Shown here piece after piece: positions 44,584 through 52,472 of a stretch of 64,000 nucleotides of DNA (the first letter of the stretch is position 1; every line of letters starts with the position of its first letter). Source of the DNA: an uncultured Lachnospiraceae bacterium (GTDB taxonomy: Bacteria > Bacillota > Clostridia > Lachnospirales > Lachnospiraceae). The stretch covers positions 1-64,000 of the forward strand of contig CAJUEY010000012.1 of the NCBI GenBank assembly GCA_910585825.1, given 5' to 3'. Under the pieces are notes generated by a model that saw nothing but the letters and a program-made list of their open reading frames with translations, ran no database searches and was not told where the DNA came from. The translations under genes were made by a program, and so were the position numbers.

Positions 44584-44838
44584 ATGAAGTATAAAGACGG
44601 AGGCATAGAATCAGAACATCACAAAAAGATGATTGCACCGGTAGTCATCAGTATATTGCTGGGCGCTTATTATATTGCGATTGGGGTGATATGTCTTTGT
44701 ATATCCATAATCCCAATTGCCGTAAAATTGTTTTTGGCAGTGATTCCGGCAGCTTTGACAGGCGTTTTGGTTTTTGTGTTAATTGAAAGAATAAAAGAGA
44801 TAAGGAGCGGAGAAGAAGATGATCTTAGTCAATACTGA
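44584..44838 (+). CDS. Small two-pass membrane protein
   Basis: 84 residues from ATG 44584 (MKYKDGGIESEHH), with AAAGGAGGG. Two long hydrophobic helices (about 18-40 and 45-66) and an acidic tail (RSGEEDDLSQY). It overlaps the YbjQ gene by 20 bases. No known family; probably works with the YbjQ protein. Confidence 0.68.
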   Translation: MKYKDGGIESEHHKKMIAPVVISILLGAYYIAIGVICLCISIIPIAVKLFLAVIPAALTGVLVFVLIERIKEIRSGEEDDLSQY

Positions 44839-45130
44839 TTATATTACAGGAAAAGAGCTGGAAATGTTGGGAATGGTGAAAGGCAGTACGATACAGAGCA
44901 AGAATATCGGCAAAGATATTACACAGGGGTTGAAAACAATCGTAGGCGGTGAATTAAAGGCTTATACGGAAATGATGAATGAAGCCAGGGCTCTGGCGAC
45001 AAAGCGCATGGTAGAAGAAGCGGAGGCCCTTGGCGCAGATGCGATTGTCAATATTCGTTACGCCTCTTCATCGGTTACGCAGGGCGCGGCTGAGGTGATA
45101 GTATATGGAACGGCTGTAAAATGCCGTTGA
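44819..45130 (+). CDS. YbjQ/UPF0145 family protein
   Basis: 103 residues with GSTIQSKNIGKDITQGLKTI and EALGADAIVNIRY, the marks of the YbjQ family (DUF74), a pentameric fold sometimes called heavy-metal-binding. Cytosolic. The Shine-Dalgarno GGAG lies inside the preceding gene. A MITE-like repeat starts right after its stop codon. Confidence 0.88.
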   Translation: MILVNTDYITGKELEMLGMVKGSTIQSKNIGKDITQGLKTIVGGELKAYTEMMNEARALATKRMVEEAEALGADAIVNIRYASSSVTQGAAEVIVYGTAVKCR

Positions 45131-45136
45131 TGAAAT

Positions 45137-45240
45137 GCTGCTGTCCACTCCCGGACCGTGCACTGCGCTGCACGGCCGCAGGCCAGTACAGTACTGGGGC
45201 CGGATTCGTTCCTGTGAACACCATGAGTGTGAACAGTAAC
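45137..45240 (-). mobile_element. MITE-like repeat, copy 3 (104 bp)
   Basis: It is flanked by a perfect 8 bp direct repeat GATGAAAT (45129-45136 and 45241-45248). The terminal inverted repeats GCTGCTGTCCAC and GTTACTGTTCAC match at 9 of 12. It is in the opposite orientation to copies 1 and 2. Internal dyads are as in copy 1, but the TTACGGCAA block is missing. Best-preserved evidence that the family transposes. Confidence 0.8.
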
Positions 45241-45276
45241 GATGAAATCTTTGAACAATGATGTACAGAAAAATTC

Positions 45277-45304
45277 TTGACACGTACAAAAAAAAGTATA
45301 ATAA
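45277..45304 (+). promoter_or_regulatory. Promoter of ilvE
   Basis: TTGACA at 45277-45282 with TAATAA at 45299-45304 (16 bp) or TATAAT at 45297-45302 (14 bp). It begins 36 bp after the MITE-like repeat. No T-box or leader peptide seen. Confidence 0.55.
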
Positions 45305-45373
45305 TGAATTCCAGAAATGAATCAGAATTTCCCAGGGAAAACAATGTGGGAGCAGTACATCGGAGGTAAGAGT

Positions 45374-46441
45374 ATGGACATCAGATTTGAAAAAAAAGAA
45401 CAGCGAAAGGAAAAACCGGATCAGAAGAATCTTGGTTTCGGAAAATATATGACAGACTACATGTTTGTCATGGACTGGACAAAAGAAGAGGGCTGGAAGG
45501 ATGCAAGAATTGTTCCTTACGAGCCGATTACATTAGATCCCGCCTGTGTGACGCTGCATTATGCGCAGGAGACATTTGAAGGCATGAAAGCATATCGTAC
45601 CAAAGAAGGCAAAATTCAGCTGTTCCGTCCGGAGATGAATGCAAAGCGTATGATCCGGTCCAATGAAAGATTGTGTATGCCTGCTTTTCCGGAGGATATG
45701 TTTGTGGAAGCAGTCAAAGAGCTTGTAAAAGTAGAACGGGAATGGGTTCCGTCAGAGCCGGGAACCTCCCTTTATATTCGGCCTTTTATGTTTGCAACAG
45801 AGGTGGCATTGGGCGTTCATATGGCGACCAGTTATAAATTTATGGTGATCTGCTGCCCGGTAGGCGCATATTATGCAGAGGGCATCAACCCGGTTAAGAT
45901 TTTGGTAGAAGATGAGCTGGTGCGCGCCGTACAGGGCGGTACCGGATTTACGAAATGCGGAGGCAACTATGCAGGCTCTATTTTAGGACAGGTAAAAGCT
46001 GAGAAAATGGGCTGTACCCAGGTGCTTTGGTTAGACGGCGTACACCGCAAATATGTAGAAGAAGTAGGAACGATGAATATTATGTTCAAAATCAGCGGAG
46101 AGATTTATACAGCGCCTATTGAAGGAACGGTACTCGCAGGCGTTACCAGAGATTCCATTATTCATATCTTAAAAGATTGGGGTTATACGGTAAACGAGAC
46201 GCATCTTTCGATTGATGATCTGATGAAAGCAGGCCATGACGGTACCTTGGAAGAGGCATTCGGCACCGGTACTGCGGCTGTTATTTCTCCGGTAGGGGAA
46301 TTCGTATACAGGGATGATGATGTAAAAGTAAACGATTTTAAGATCGGAAAGCTGACACAAAAGCTGTATGATTATCTGACCGGAATCCAATGGGGTGATG
46401 TGGAAGATAAATATGGCTGGACAATGGACATTGATGCATAG
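45374..46441 (+). CDS. ilvE: Branched-chain amino acid aminotransferase
   Basis: 355-residue fold-type IV PLP enzyme that makes or degrades Val, Leu and Ile. ATG 45374 follows CGGAGG. Motifs are YAQETFEGMKAYR, GGTGFTKCGGNYAGS with the PLP-binding region, WLDGVHRKYVEEVGTMN (Lys/Glu) and EAFGTGTAAVISPVG. Length fits group II BCATs. It is monocistronic with its own terminator. Confidence 0.95.
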   Translation: MDIRFEKKEQRKEKPDQKNLGFGKYMTDYMFVMDWTKEEGWKDARIVPYEPITLDPACVTLHYAQETFEGMKAYRTKEGKIQLFRPEMNAKRMIRSNERLCMPAFPEDMFVEAVKELVKVEREWVPSEPGTSLYIRPFMFATEVALGVHMATSYKFMVICCPVGAYYAEGINPVKILVEDELVRAVQGGTGFTKCGGNYAGSILGQVKAEKMGCTQVLWLDGVHRKYVEEVGTMNIMFKISGEIYTAPIEGTVLAGVTRDSIIHILKDWGYTVNETHLSIDDLMKAGHDGTLEEAFGTGTAAVISPVGEFVYRDDDVKVNDFKIGKLTQKLYDYLTGIQWGDVEDKYGWTMDIDA

Positions 46442-46460
46442 AGAATTTTCAAAATTATAA

Positions 46461-46505
46461 AAAAGCAGCGGCATTTGCGATGATGAGCAGATGCCGCTTT
46501 TTATC
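46461..46505 (+). terminator. Terminator of ilvE
   Basis: A-run, GCGGCAT (46468-46474), loop, ATGCCGC (46491-46497), then TTTTTA. Confidence 0.75.
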
Positions 46506-46515
46506 GTTTATCCAA

Positions 46516-46544
46516 GAATAAAAGAAGAAAAATTTCAAATACTA
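46516..46544 (+). promoter_or_regulatory. Possible sigma-G promoter of spoVAD
   Basis: GAATA at 46516-46520, 17 bp, AATACTA at 46538-46544, one mismatch to the known sigma-G -10 type (CATNHTA). The spoVAD start is 34 bp downstream. Confidence 0.45.
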
Positions 46545-46578
46545 TTCTTAAAAAATATGGATAGGAGCGGTAAATGTA

Positions 46579-47601
46579 ATGTCAAAAGAAACCTATTACA
46601 TCGGAGAACAAAGCCTGACGTTCCCAGAAGACGTCTATCTGATTTCAAGCGCATCCGTTGTAGGAAAAAAAGAAGGAGAAGGCCCGTTGGGAAATGCCTT
46701 TGATATGATATGCGATGATGATAAATTTGGAGAAGATACCTGGGAGATGGCAGAGAGCACGCTGCAGAAAGAGGCTCTTACTCTTGCAATGGGCAAAGCA
46801 GACTTAAAAGCAGATGATGTCCGGTATCTGTTTGCCGGAGATCTGCTGGGGCAGAATATTGCAACTTCCTTTGGTCTTATGGATTATGAGATTCCCCTGT
46901 TTGGTTTGTATGGGGCCTGTTCTACGGCGGGAGAATCTCTGTCCCTGGCCTCTATGTGCATTGGCGCCGGATATGCCAAAACAGTGGCGGCCCTTACTTC
47001 CAGCCACTTTGCCAGTGCGGAGAAACAGTTTCGCTTTCCCCTGGAGTATGCCAATCAAAGACCCGTATCGGCTACCTGGACTGTCACCGGCAGCGGAGCC
47101 TTTTTATTGTCCGGCAAAAAAGGAAAAGTACGAATTACCGGGATTACCACTGGTAAAATCGTAGATATGGGAATCAAAGATTCTATGAATATGGGAGCGG
47201 CCATGGCTCCTGCAGCAGCAGATCTGATTGCCCAGAATTTAGAAGATTTTAACAGAACGCCTTCTGATTATGACAAAATTGTAACAGGAGATTTGGGATA
47301 TGTGGGCCAGGAAATTCTGATTAATCTGTTAAAAAAGAAAAAAATTGACATTTCAGGCATGCATGAGGACTGCGGCATTTTAATTTATGACAAAGAAAAA
47401 CAGGGAACCGGCTCCGGCGGTTCCGGATGCGGATGTTCGGCGGTGACCTTAAGCGCCCATTATCTGCCCCAATTAGAGGAGGGCAGTCTGAAACGGATTT
47501 TATTTGTTCCGACGGGAGCGCTTTTGTCTACGGTAAGTTTTAATGAAGGACAAAGCGTACCTGGAATTGCGCATGGGGTAGTATTAGAATATGCAGGATA
47601 G
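46579..47601 (+). CDS. spoVAD: Stage V sporulation protein AD
   Basis: 340-residue thiolase-like protein of the SpoVA channel, which moves dipicolinic acid into the forespore and out at germination; SpoVAD binds DPA. Motifs are FAGDLLGQNIATSFG and LYGACSTAGESLSLAS (thiolase-type Cys), with SVTGSGA-like VTGSGAFLLSG. ATG 46579 has AGGAG upstream. It is followed by spoVAE after 11 bases. The usual spoVAC is not upstream; ilvE is. Confidence 0.95.
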   Translation: MSKETYYIGEQSLTFPEDVYLISSASVVGKKEGEGPLGNAFDMICDDDKFGEDTWEMAESTLQKEALTLAMGKADLKADDVRYLFAGDLLGQNIATSFGLMDYEIPLFGLYGACSTAGESLSLASMCIGAGYAKTVAALTSSHFASAEKQFRFPLEYANQRPVSATWTVTGSGAFLLSGKKGKVRITGITTGKIVDMGIKDSMNMGAAMAPAAADLIAQNLEDFNRTPSDYDKIVTGDLGYVGQEILINLLKKKKIDISGMHEDCGILIYDKEKQGTGSGGSGCGCSAVTLSAHYLPQLEEGSLKRILFVPTGALLSTVSFNEGQSVPGIAHGVVLEYAG

Positions 47602-47612
47602 CAGGAGGAAAT

Positions 47613-47969
47613 ATGGAATATATCAATGCGTTCTGGGTAGGCGGTTTAATTTGCGCTCTTACTCAGATTTTAATGGAAAAAACAAAAATGCTTCCAGGCA
47701 GAATCATGGTGCTTTTGGTATGCAGCGGAGCAGTGCTTGGAGCAGTGGGCATTTATCAGCCTTTGATTGATTATGCAAACGCGGGAGCAAGCGTGCCGCT
47801 TCTTGGCTTTGGCAATACACTCTGGAAAGGGGTAAAAGAGGCGGTAGATGAATATGGGCTGCTGGGCATTTTTATGGGAGGATTCAAAGCCAGTGCAGTG
47901 GGCATCTGTGCAGCCTTGGTATTCGGCTATCTGGCGAGTTTGATTTTTGAGCCCAAAATGAAATCATAG
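47613..47969 (+). CDS. spoVAE: Stage V sporulation protein AE
   Basis: 118-residue membrane protein, three to four segments, MEYINAFWVGGLICALTQIL start with AGGAGG. It matches the membrane domain SpoVAE(b) type that forms the SpoVA channel with SpoVAC. Co-transcribed with spoVAD. No terminator directly after it. Confidence 0.92.
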   Translation: MEYINAFWVGGLICALTQILMEKTKMLPGRIMVLLVCSGAVLGAVGIYQPLIDYANAGASVPLLGFGNTLWKGVKEAVDEYGLLGIFMGGFKASAVGICAALVFGYLASLIFEPKMKS

Positions 47970-48024
47970 GAAATTTCACGCAATAAAAAAGAGGAATAGA
48001 AATAATAAAACTGCACAGACTAAA

Positions 48025-48064
48025 TGTGAAATCCTGGTGATATAGATATCCAAAGGATTTCACA
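48025..48064 (+). promoter_or_regulatory. Stem-loop in the leader of the Asn-rich lipoprotein gene
   Basis: TGTGAAATCCT (48025-48035) pairs perfectly with AGGATTTCACA (48054-48064), 18-base loop. It lies 8 bases before the AAAGGAGG. No T-run, so an RNA-level control or stability element is more likely than a terminator. Confidence 0.5.
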
Positions 48065-48090
48065 GGAGCAGAAAGGAGGACCATTTCTTT

Positions 48091-48465
48091 ATGAAAAAAC
48101 TGAAATACTTGCTTTTGTGCTGTATTATGAGTGTATCGATTCTGGCGCTGGCAGCCTGCGGTACCAATAATACAAAAAATAATAACGATAATGCCGGCAG
48201 TAATACAGAGTCAGACAATACCAATGCAAATAGCAATGGAACAGGCAGCAGCGGCGCAGACAATGCCGATGCCGGAAATAATGGCGGCAATGCGGCAGAT
48301 GACGCAGCCGATGCGGTAGAAAATACCGGAGATGACATTATGAATGGTGCAGAAGATATCGGCAATGATCTGGAAGATGCAGTAGAAGATGTTACTGGCA
48401 ATAATGGCGATAACAACGATGCTTCTTCAAATAGTAATGGTTCCAACAACAAAACTGCCAGATAG
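48091..48465 (+). CDS. Asn/Asp-rich lipoprotein
   Basis: 124 residues. The signal peptide ends in lipobox LAAC; the mature part is almost only Asn, Asp, Gly, Ser, Ala and Glu (for example NAGSNTESDNTNANSNGTGS) with a short amphipathic stretch DAVENTGDDIMNGAEDIGND. No enzyme fold. Strongly acidic. Placed behind spoVAE, it may be a spore or envelope lipoprotein, but this is a guess. Confidence 0.75.
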   Translation: MKKLKYLLLCCIMSVSILALAACGTNNTKNNNDNAGSNTESDNTNANSNGTGSSGADNADAGNNGGNAADDAADAVENTGDDIMNGAEDIGNDLEDAVEDVTGNNGDNNDASSNSNGSNNKTAR

Positions 48466-48500
48466 AAGCAGAAACGTTATTGTTTATGAAACTTTGACGG

Positions 48501-48535
48501 AAAAAGTGAAAATGGAGTTTCCATTTTCACTTTTT
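48501..48535 (+). terminator. Strong rho-independent terminator
   Basis: 16 bp perfect arms 48501-48516 and 48520-48535 (AAAAAGTGAAAATGGA and complement) with a 3-base loop; works in either direction. Confidence 0.85.
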
Positions 48536-48594
48536 CTGTTGCGCCTTTGTACAAAATAAGATATTCTGAAACGTGAAACAAGGAGCGTGAGAAT

Positions 48595-49089
48595 ATGACA
48601 AAGGAACAATATGAACGTTGGTCTGCGCCTTTTCGCAAGGAACAAGGGAGAGTAAAATTTTTAAAAACGGCAGATAAGCTGATAACAGGAACTGTCTTTG
48701 TGTCTTATCCCGTACTTTTGCTGTATTTGTTTTTACAGGAAAAGTACAGACAGCTGTGTTTTAGTATTTTCATTCCGGCGGGTTCCTTTTTGCTGATATC
48801 ATTGTTTCGCAGTGTCTATTCTGCCAAAAGACCTTATGAGATGTTTGAGATTTCGCCTTTGATTTCCAAAGAGACAAAGGGAAAATCTTTTCCCAGCCGC
48901 CATGTGTTTTCGGCATTTATGATAGGGATGACATTTCTTTTTGTGATAAAGCCCTTTGGAATTTTGATTCTGGCGGCAGGAACGGTTATGGCATACATCA
49001 GAGTGGTTGGCGGCGTGCATTTCCCGAAAGATACGGCAGCGGGAGCGCTGCTGGGCGTCCTGTGCGGCATGTGTTATCTCTTTTTATAA
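48595..49089 (+). CDS. PAP2-family phosphatase
   Basis: 164 residues, four to five membrane segments. The three phosphatase motifs are SAKRPYE, FPSRHVFSA and RVVGGVHFPKD, with the catalytic His residues present. Probably dephosphorylates undecaprenyl-PP or phosphatidic acid. In the third motif the usual SR.Y..H appears as IRVVGGVH. ATG 48595 has AAGGAG. Confidence 0.88.
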   Translation: MTKEQYERWSAPFRKEQGRVKFLKTADKLITGTVFVSYPVLLLYLFLQEKYRQLCFSIFIPAGSFLLISLFRSVYSAKRPYEMFEISPLISKETKGKSFPSRHVFSAFMIGMTFLFVIKPFGILILAAGTVMAYIRVVGGVHFPKDTAAGALLGVLCGMCYLFL

Positions 49090-49102
49090 AATTTTGGTTT
49101 AA

Positions 49103-49128
49103 AAAAAGCGCCCTGCGGCGCTCTTTTT
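49103..49128. terminator. Bidirectional terminator between PAP2 and guaB
   Basis: AGCGCC (49107-49112), loop CTGC, GGCGCT (49117-49122), with an A-run before and T-run after. Confidence 0.8.
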
Positions 49129-49138
49129 AATAGCTTTG

Positions 49139-50599
49139 TTATTCATCAATGGAATAATTCGGCGCTTCTTTGGTGATATGAATGTCATGGGGATGACTTT
49201 CCTTTAAAGAAGCCGCGGAAATTTTTATAAATTTGGCCCGGTCATGCAGCTCTGAGATGGTTGGGCATCCGCAATATCCCATGCCGGAACGGATACCGCC
49301 GATCAGCTGGAAAATCGTATCTTCTACACGGCCTTTGTAAGCAACACGGCCTTCTACGCCTTCCGGAACCAGTTTCTTTGCATCTTCCTGGAAATAGCGG
49401 TCTTTGCTGCCGTTTTCCATAGCTGCAATCGAACCCATGCCCCGGTAAACTTTGTATTTTCTTCCCTGATACAGTTCAAAGGTTCCCGGAGATTCGTCGC
49501 ATCCGGCAAACATGCTTCCCATCATACATACATTTGCACCGCCGGCCAGAGCCTTTGTCATGTCTCCGGAATATTTGATGCCGCCGTCGGCAATAATTGG
49601 AATGTCAAATTCTTTGGCTGCCTCATAACAGCTCATAACGGCAGTCATCTGAGGTACGCCGATGCCTGCAACTACCCGCGTCGTACAAATAGAGCCTGGT
49701 CCGATGCCTACTTTAATCGCATCTGCTCCTGCGTTAATCAGATCTCTTGTGGCTTCTGCCGTTGCTACATTTCCGGCGATTACCTGAAGATCCGGATATT
49801 TTGCTTTGACATCTCTGACGGCGTTTAAGATATTCAGAGAATGACCATGGGCTGAATCAATGACAATGACGTCTACATGAGCGTTTACCAGGGCGTCTAC
49901 ACGTTCCATCATATTGTGGGTAATGCCTACGCCGGCGCCGCAGAGCAAACGTCCCTGATCGTCTTTGGCAGACAGAGGGTAGCGGATCTGTTTTTCAATA
50001 TCTTTGATTGTGATAAGACCTTTTAAATTGTAATTTTCATCTACCAGAGGAAGTTTTTCTTTTCTTGCCTTTGCAAGGATTTGTTTTGCCTCTTCCAGAG
50101 AAATTCCGGTAGGAGCTGTAATAAGATTTTCAGAGGTCATGGATTCACTGATTTTTTTGGAGAAATCTGTTTCAAATTTCAGGTCGCGGTTCGTAATGAT
50201 GCCGACCAGACGTCTGCCGTTTTTTTCTACAATGGGAACGCCGGAGATACGGAATTTACGCATGAGATTTTCTGCATCCTGCAGAGTGTTTTCCGGATTC
50301 AAAGAAAATGGATCGGTGATAACGCCGTTTTCAGAACGTTTTACCTTATCTACTTCATCTGCCTGTGCCTCCACAGACATGTTTTTGTGGATAATACCGA
50401 TGCCGCCCTGTCTTGCCATGGCGATTGCCATTCTATGCTCGGTTACTGTATCCATGCTGGCGCTCATCATAGGAATGTTCAGTAGAATCTTTTTTGTGAG
50501 ATGTGTTGTCAGATCAATCATATTTGGCGTGACTTCTGAATACTGCGGAACTAATAATACGTCGTCAAATGTGATCCCCTTACCGATAATTGTAGCCAT
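49139..50599 (-). CDS. guaB: IMP dehydrogenase
   Basis: Oxidises IMP to XMP with NAD+, the first committed step to GMP. 486 residues. N-terminal barrel start GITFDDVLLVPQYSEV, two CBS domains (about 95-210), and the catalytic loop GIGPGSICTTRVVAGIGVPQ with the Cys. The active-site flap is RYFQE-like and the potassium site is present. It has its own promoter and a bidirectional terminator. Confidence 0.97.
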   Translation of the reverse strand: MATIIGKGITFDDVLLVPQYSEVTPNMIDLTTHLTKKILLNIPMMSASMDTVTEHRMAIAMARQGGIGIIHKNMSVEAQADEVDKVKRSENGVITDPFSLNPENTLQDAENLMRKFRISGVPIVEKNGRRLVGIITNRDLKFETDFSKKISESMTSENLITAPTGISLEEAKQILAKARKEKLPLVDENYNLKGLITIKDIEKQIRYPLSAKDDQGRLLCGAGVGITHNMMERVDALVNAHVDVIVIDSAHGHSLNILNAVRDVKAKYPDLQVIAGNVATAEATRDLINAGADAIKVGIGPGSICTTRVVAGIGVPQMTAVMSCYEAAKEFDIPIIADGGIKYSGDMTKALAGGANVCMMGSMFAGCDESPGTFELYQGRKYKVYRGMGSIAAMENGSKDRYFQEDAKKLVPEGVEGRVAYKGRVEDTIFQLIGGIRSGMGYCGCPTISELHDRAKFIKISAASLKESHPHDIHITKEAPNYSIDE

Positions 50600-50659
50600 T
50601 TTGGAATCCTCTCTTTCTTCTTAAAACAGTATACTTTGGGTTCGTAATTTAATTTTCAT

Positions 50660-50688
50660 ATTCTAGCAAATAAAACTGCCTGTGTCAA
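50660..50688 (-). promoter_or_regulatory. Promoter of guaB
   Basis: Minus strand TTGACA (50688-50683), 17 bp, TAGAAT (50665-50660). No purine riboswitch seen in the 60-base leader. Confidence 0.75.
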
Positions 50689-50746
50689 TCCAAAAATAAC
50701 CCATTTTGTCGGGAGGTTTTCGTAAAAAAGCATCATATTTAAATGT

Positions 50747-50763
50747 ATTTTCAAATACGCTCT
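50747..50763 (+). repeat. Second copy of the ATTTTCAAATACGCTCT motif
   Basis: Identical over 17 bases to 20205-20221. Here only a partial inverted repeat GTATTT-TC-AAATAC surrounds it. It lies in the 305 bp gap between the divergent guaB and sensor-kinase genes. Confidence 0.65.
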
Positions 50764-50823
50764 GACTGCGGAGTAAATGGAAACGTTTGTATTTTGCGGA
50801 ATGTGTATTTATTGTGAAATGAA

Positions 50824-50852
50824 TTGAAGAGAATTTCGGTGTTTGTTAAAAT
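50824..50852 (+). promoter_or_regulatory. Promoter of the sensor kinase gene
   Basis: TTGAAG at 50824-50829, 17 bp, TAAAAT at 50847-50852. Confidence 0.55.
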
Positions 50853-50904
50853 GAAAGCAGAGGATAACACAGGCGGATACGAGCAGATATGAGGTGAAAA
50901 AGTT

Positions 50905-52401
50905 TTGAATGAGAAGAAAACACAGGTAAAACATTCTCTTACATTACAGTATACAGGCACTATTTTGGGACTGGTGGTTGGCACGGTTTTGCTTTGCTGG
51001 TTTTTGAACACGACATTCTTGAAATATTATTATACCTACAATAAGCAGAATGTAATGCTGGATGGATTTTCTGTTATTGATCAGGAAAGCGGGGAAAATA
51101 CCCTGGAGAGTTCAGAATTTGATGTGAGGTTTGAGAAAATATGCGCAAACGGCAATATATCTATTATAATTATCAGTGCAGACGGTTCTATTGTCCGGAC
51201 CTCTGTCAATGATACAAAATCTTTAAAACGGCAGTTTATGGATGTGTTGTTTGGAGATTCCGAAGATACTTCTATAGAGCTTTTGAAAAAGACGGACAAT
51301 TATGTGCTGGAGAGACAGGTGGATACCAGGCTGAATTCGGAATATCTGGTATTGTGGGGAACCTTGTCGGACGGCAATCTGATTCTGATGCGGACGGCTC
51401 TGGAGAGTATTCGGGAGAGTGTATGGATTTCCAATCGATTTCTGGCTTATGTAGGAATTTTAGCGATGATTTTAAGCGCGATTATCAGTATTTTTGCCTC
51501 CAGAAAAATTGCAGAGCCGATTTTGGAACTGACGGAAATTTCCAGAAGAATGACCAATCTGGATTTTAATATAAAATATCACGGCAAAGGAGAAAACGAA
51601 ATCGATCAGCTGGGCGAACACATCAATCAGCTGTCTCAGACCTTAGAGAGCACGATTTCCGAATTAAAGAGCGCTAATAATGAATTGCAGATTGACATCA
51701 AGAAGAAGACGCAGATTGACGAGATGCGGAAAGAATTTTTATCCAATGTATCTCACGAATTAAAAACGCCCCTGGCATTGATTCAGGGATATGCAGAAGG
51801 ACTGTCGGAATGCGTCAATGAGGATGCATCCAGCAGGGAGTTTTATTGTGAAGTCATCATGGACGAGGCGGATAAGATGAATCAGATGGTGAAAAAGCTT
51901 CTGACTTTGAATCAGCTGGAATTTGGAAATGACATGGTTGTTATGGAACGTTTTGATTTAACAGAGCTGATTTTGGGAGTGATCCAGTCCTCCTCTATTT
52001 TGCTGGAACAAAAAAGAATTCACCTGACCTTTCATACCGATCAGCCCATGTATGTCTGGGCAGATGAATTTAAAGTAGAAGAGGTAATGACCAATTATCT
52101 GAGTAATGCAATACATCATACAGAAGAACTTGGGCGGATTGATATCAAATATACACAGATGGAAGATTATGTCAGGATTAGCGTATTTAATACGGGAAGA
52201 CAGATTCCCAAAGAGGATCTGGAGCGTATCTGGATTAAGTTTTACAAAGTGGACAAAGCAAGAACCAGAGAATACGGCGGCAGCGGCATCGGCCTTTCCA
52301 TTGTAAAGGCGATTATGGATTCGTTTCATCGGTCATGCGGCGTGATTAATCATACAGATGGAGTGGAATTTTGGTTTGAATTGGATACAAAAAGCAATTA
52401 G
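50905..52401 (+). CDS. Two-pass sensor histidine kinase
   Basis: 498 residues from TTG 50905, after GAGGTGAAAAAGTT. Membrane segments at about 17-37 and 176-197 enclose an outer sensor domain of about 135 residues. A HAMP linker is followed by the phosphoacceptor helix NVSHELKTPLALIQGYAE and the ATPase boxes NYLSNAIHH (N), FNTGRQIP (G1) and GGSGIGLSIVKA (G2). There is no adjacent response regulator; the OmpR-type one at 40362 is on the same strand 10 kb upstream. The next gene is a lipoprotein that might modulate it. Confidence 0.9.
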   Translation: MNEKKTQVKHSLTLQYTGTILGLVVGTVLLCWFLNTTFLKYYYTYNKQNVMLDGFSVIDQESGENTLESSEFDVRFEKICANGNISIIIISADGSIVRTSVNDTKSLKRQFMDVLFGDSEDTSIELLKKTDNYVLERQVDTRLNSEYLVLWGTLSDGNLILMRTALESIRESVWISNRFLAYVGILAMILSAIISIFASRKIAEPILELTEISRRMTNLDFNIKYHGKGENEIDQLGEHINQLSQTLESTISELKSANNELQIDIKKKTQIDEMRKEFLSNVSHELKTPLALIQGYAEGLSECVNEDASSREFYCEVIMDEADKMNQMVKKLLTLNQLEFGNDMVVMERFDLTELILGVIQSSSILLEQKRIHLTFHTDQPMYVWADEFKVEEVMTNYLSNAIHHTEELGRIDIKYTQMEDYVRISVFNTGRQIPKEDLERIWIKFYKVDKARTREYGGSGIGLSIVKAIMDSFHRSCGVINHTDGVEFWFELDTKSN

Positions 52402-52472
52402 GAGTTGCTGAATTTCAGAAAAAATGTTACACTAAATGCGATAAATAGAATTTATGGCAGTGGAGGCACAGA

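Noticed and set aside
50600..50660. Purine riboswitch before guaB
   Set aside because: The leader is only about 60 bases and shows no three-way-junction pattern.
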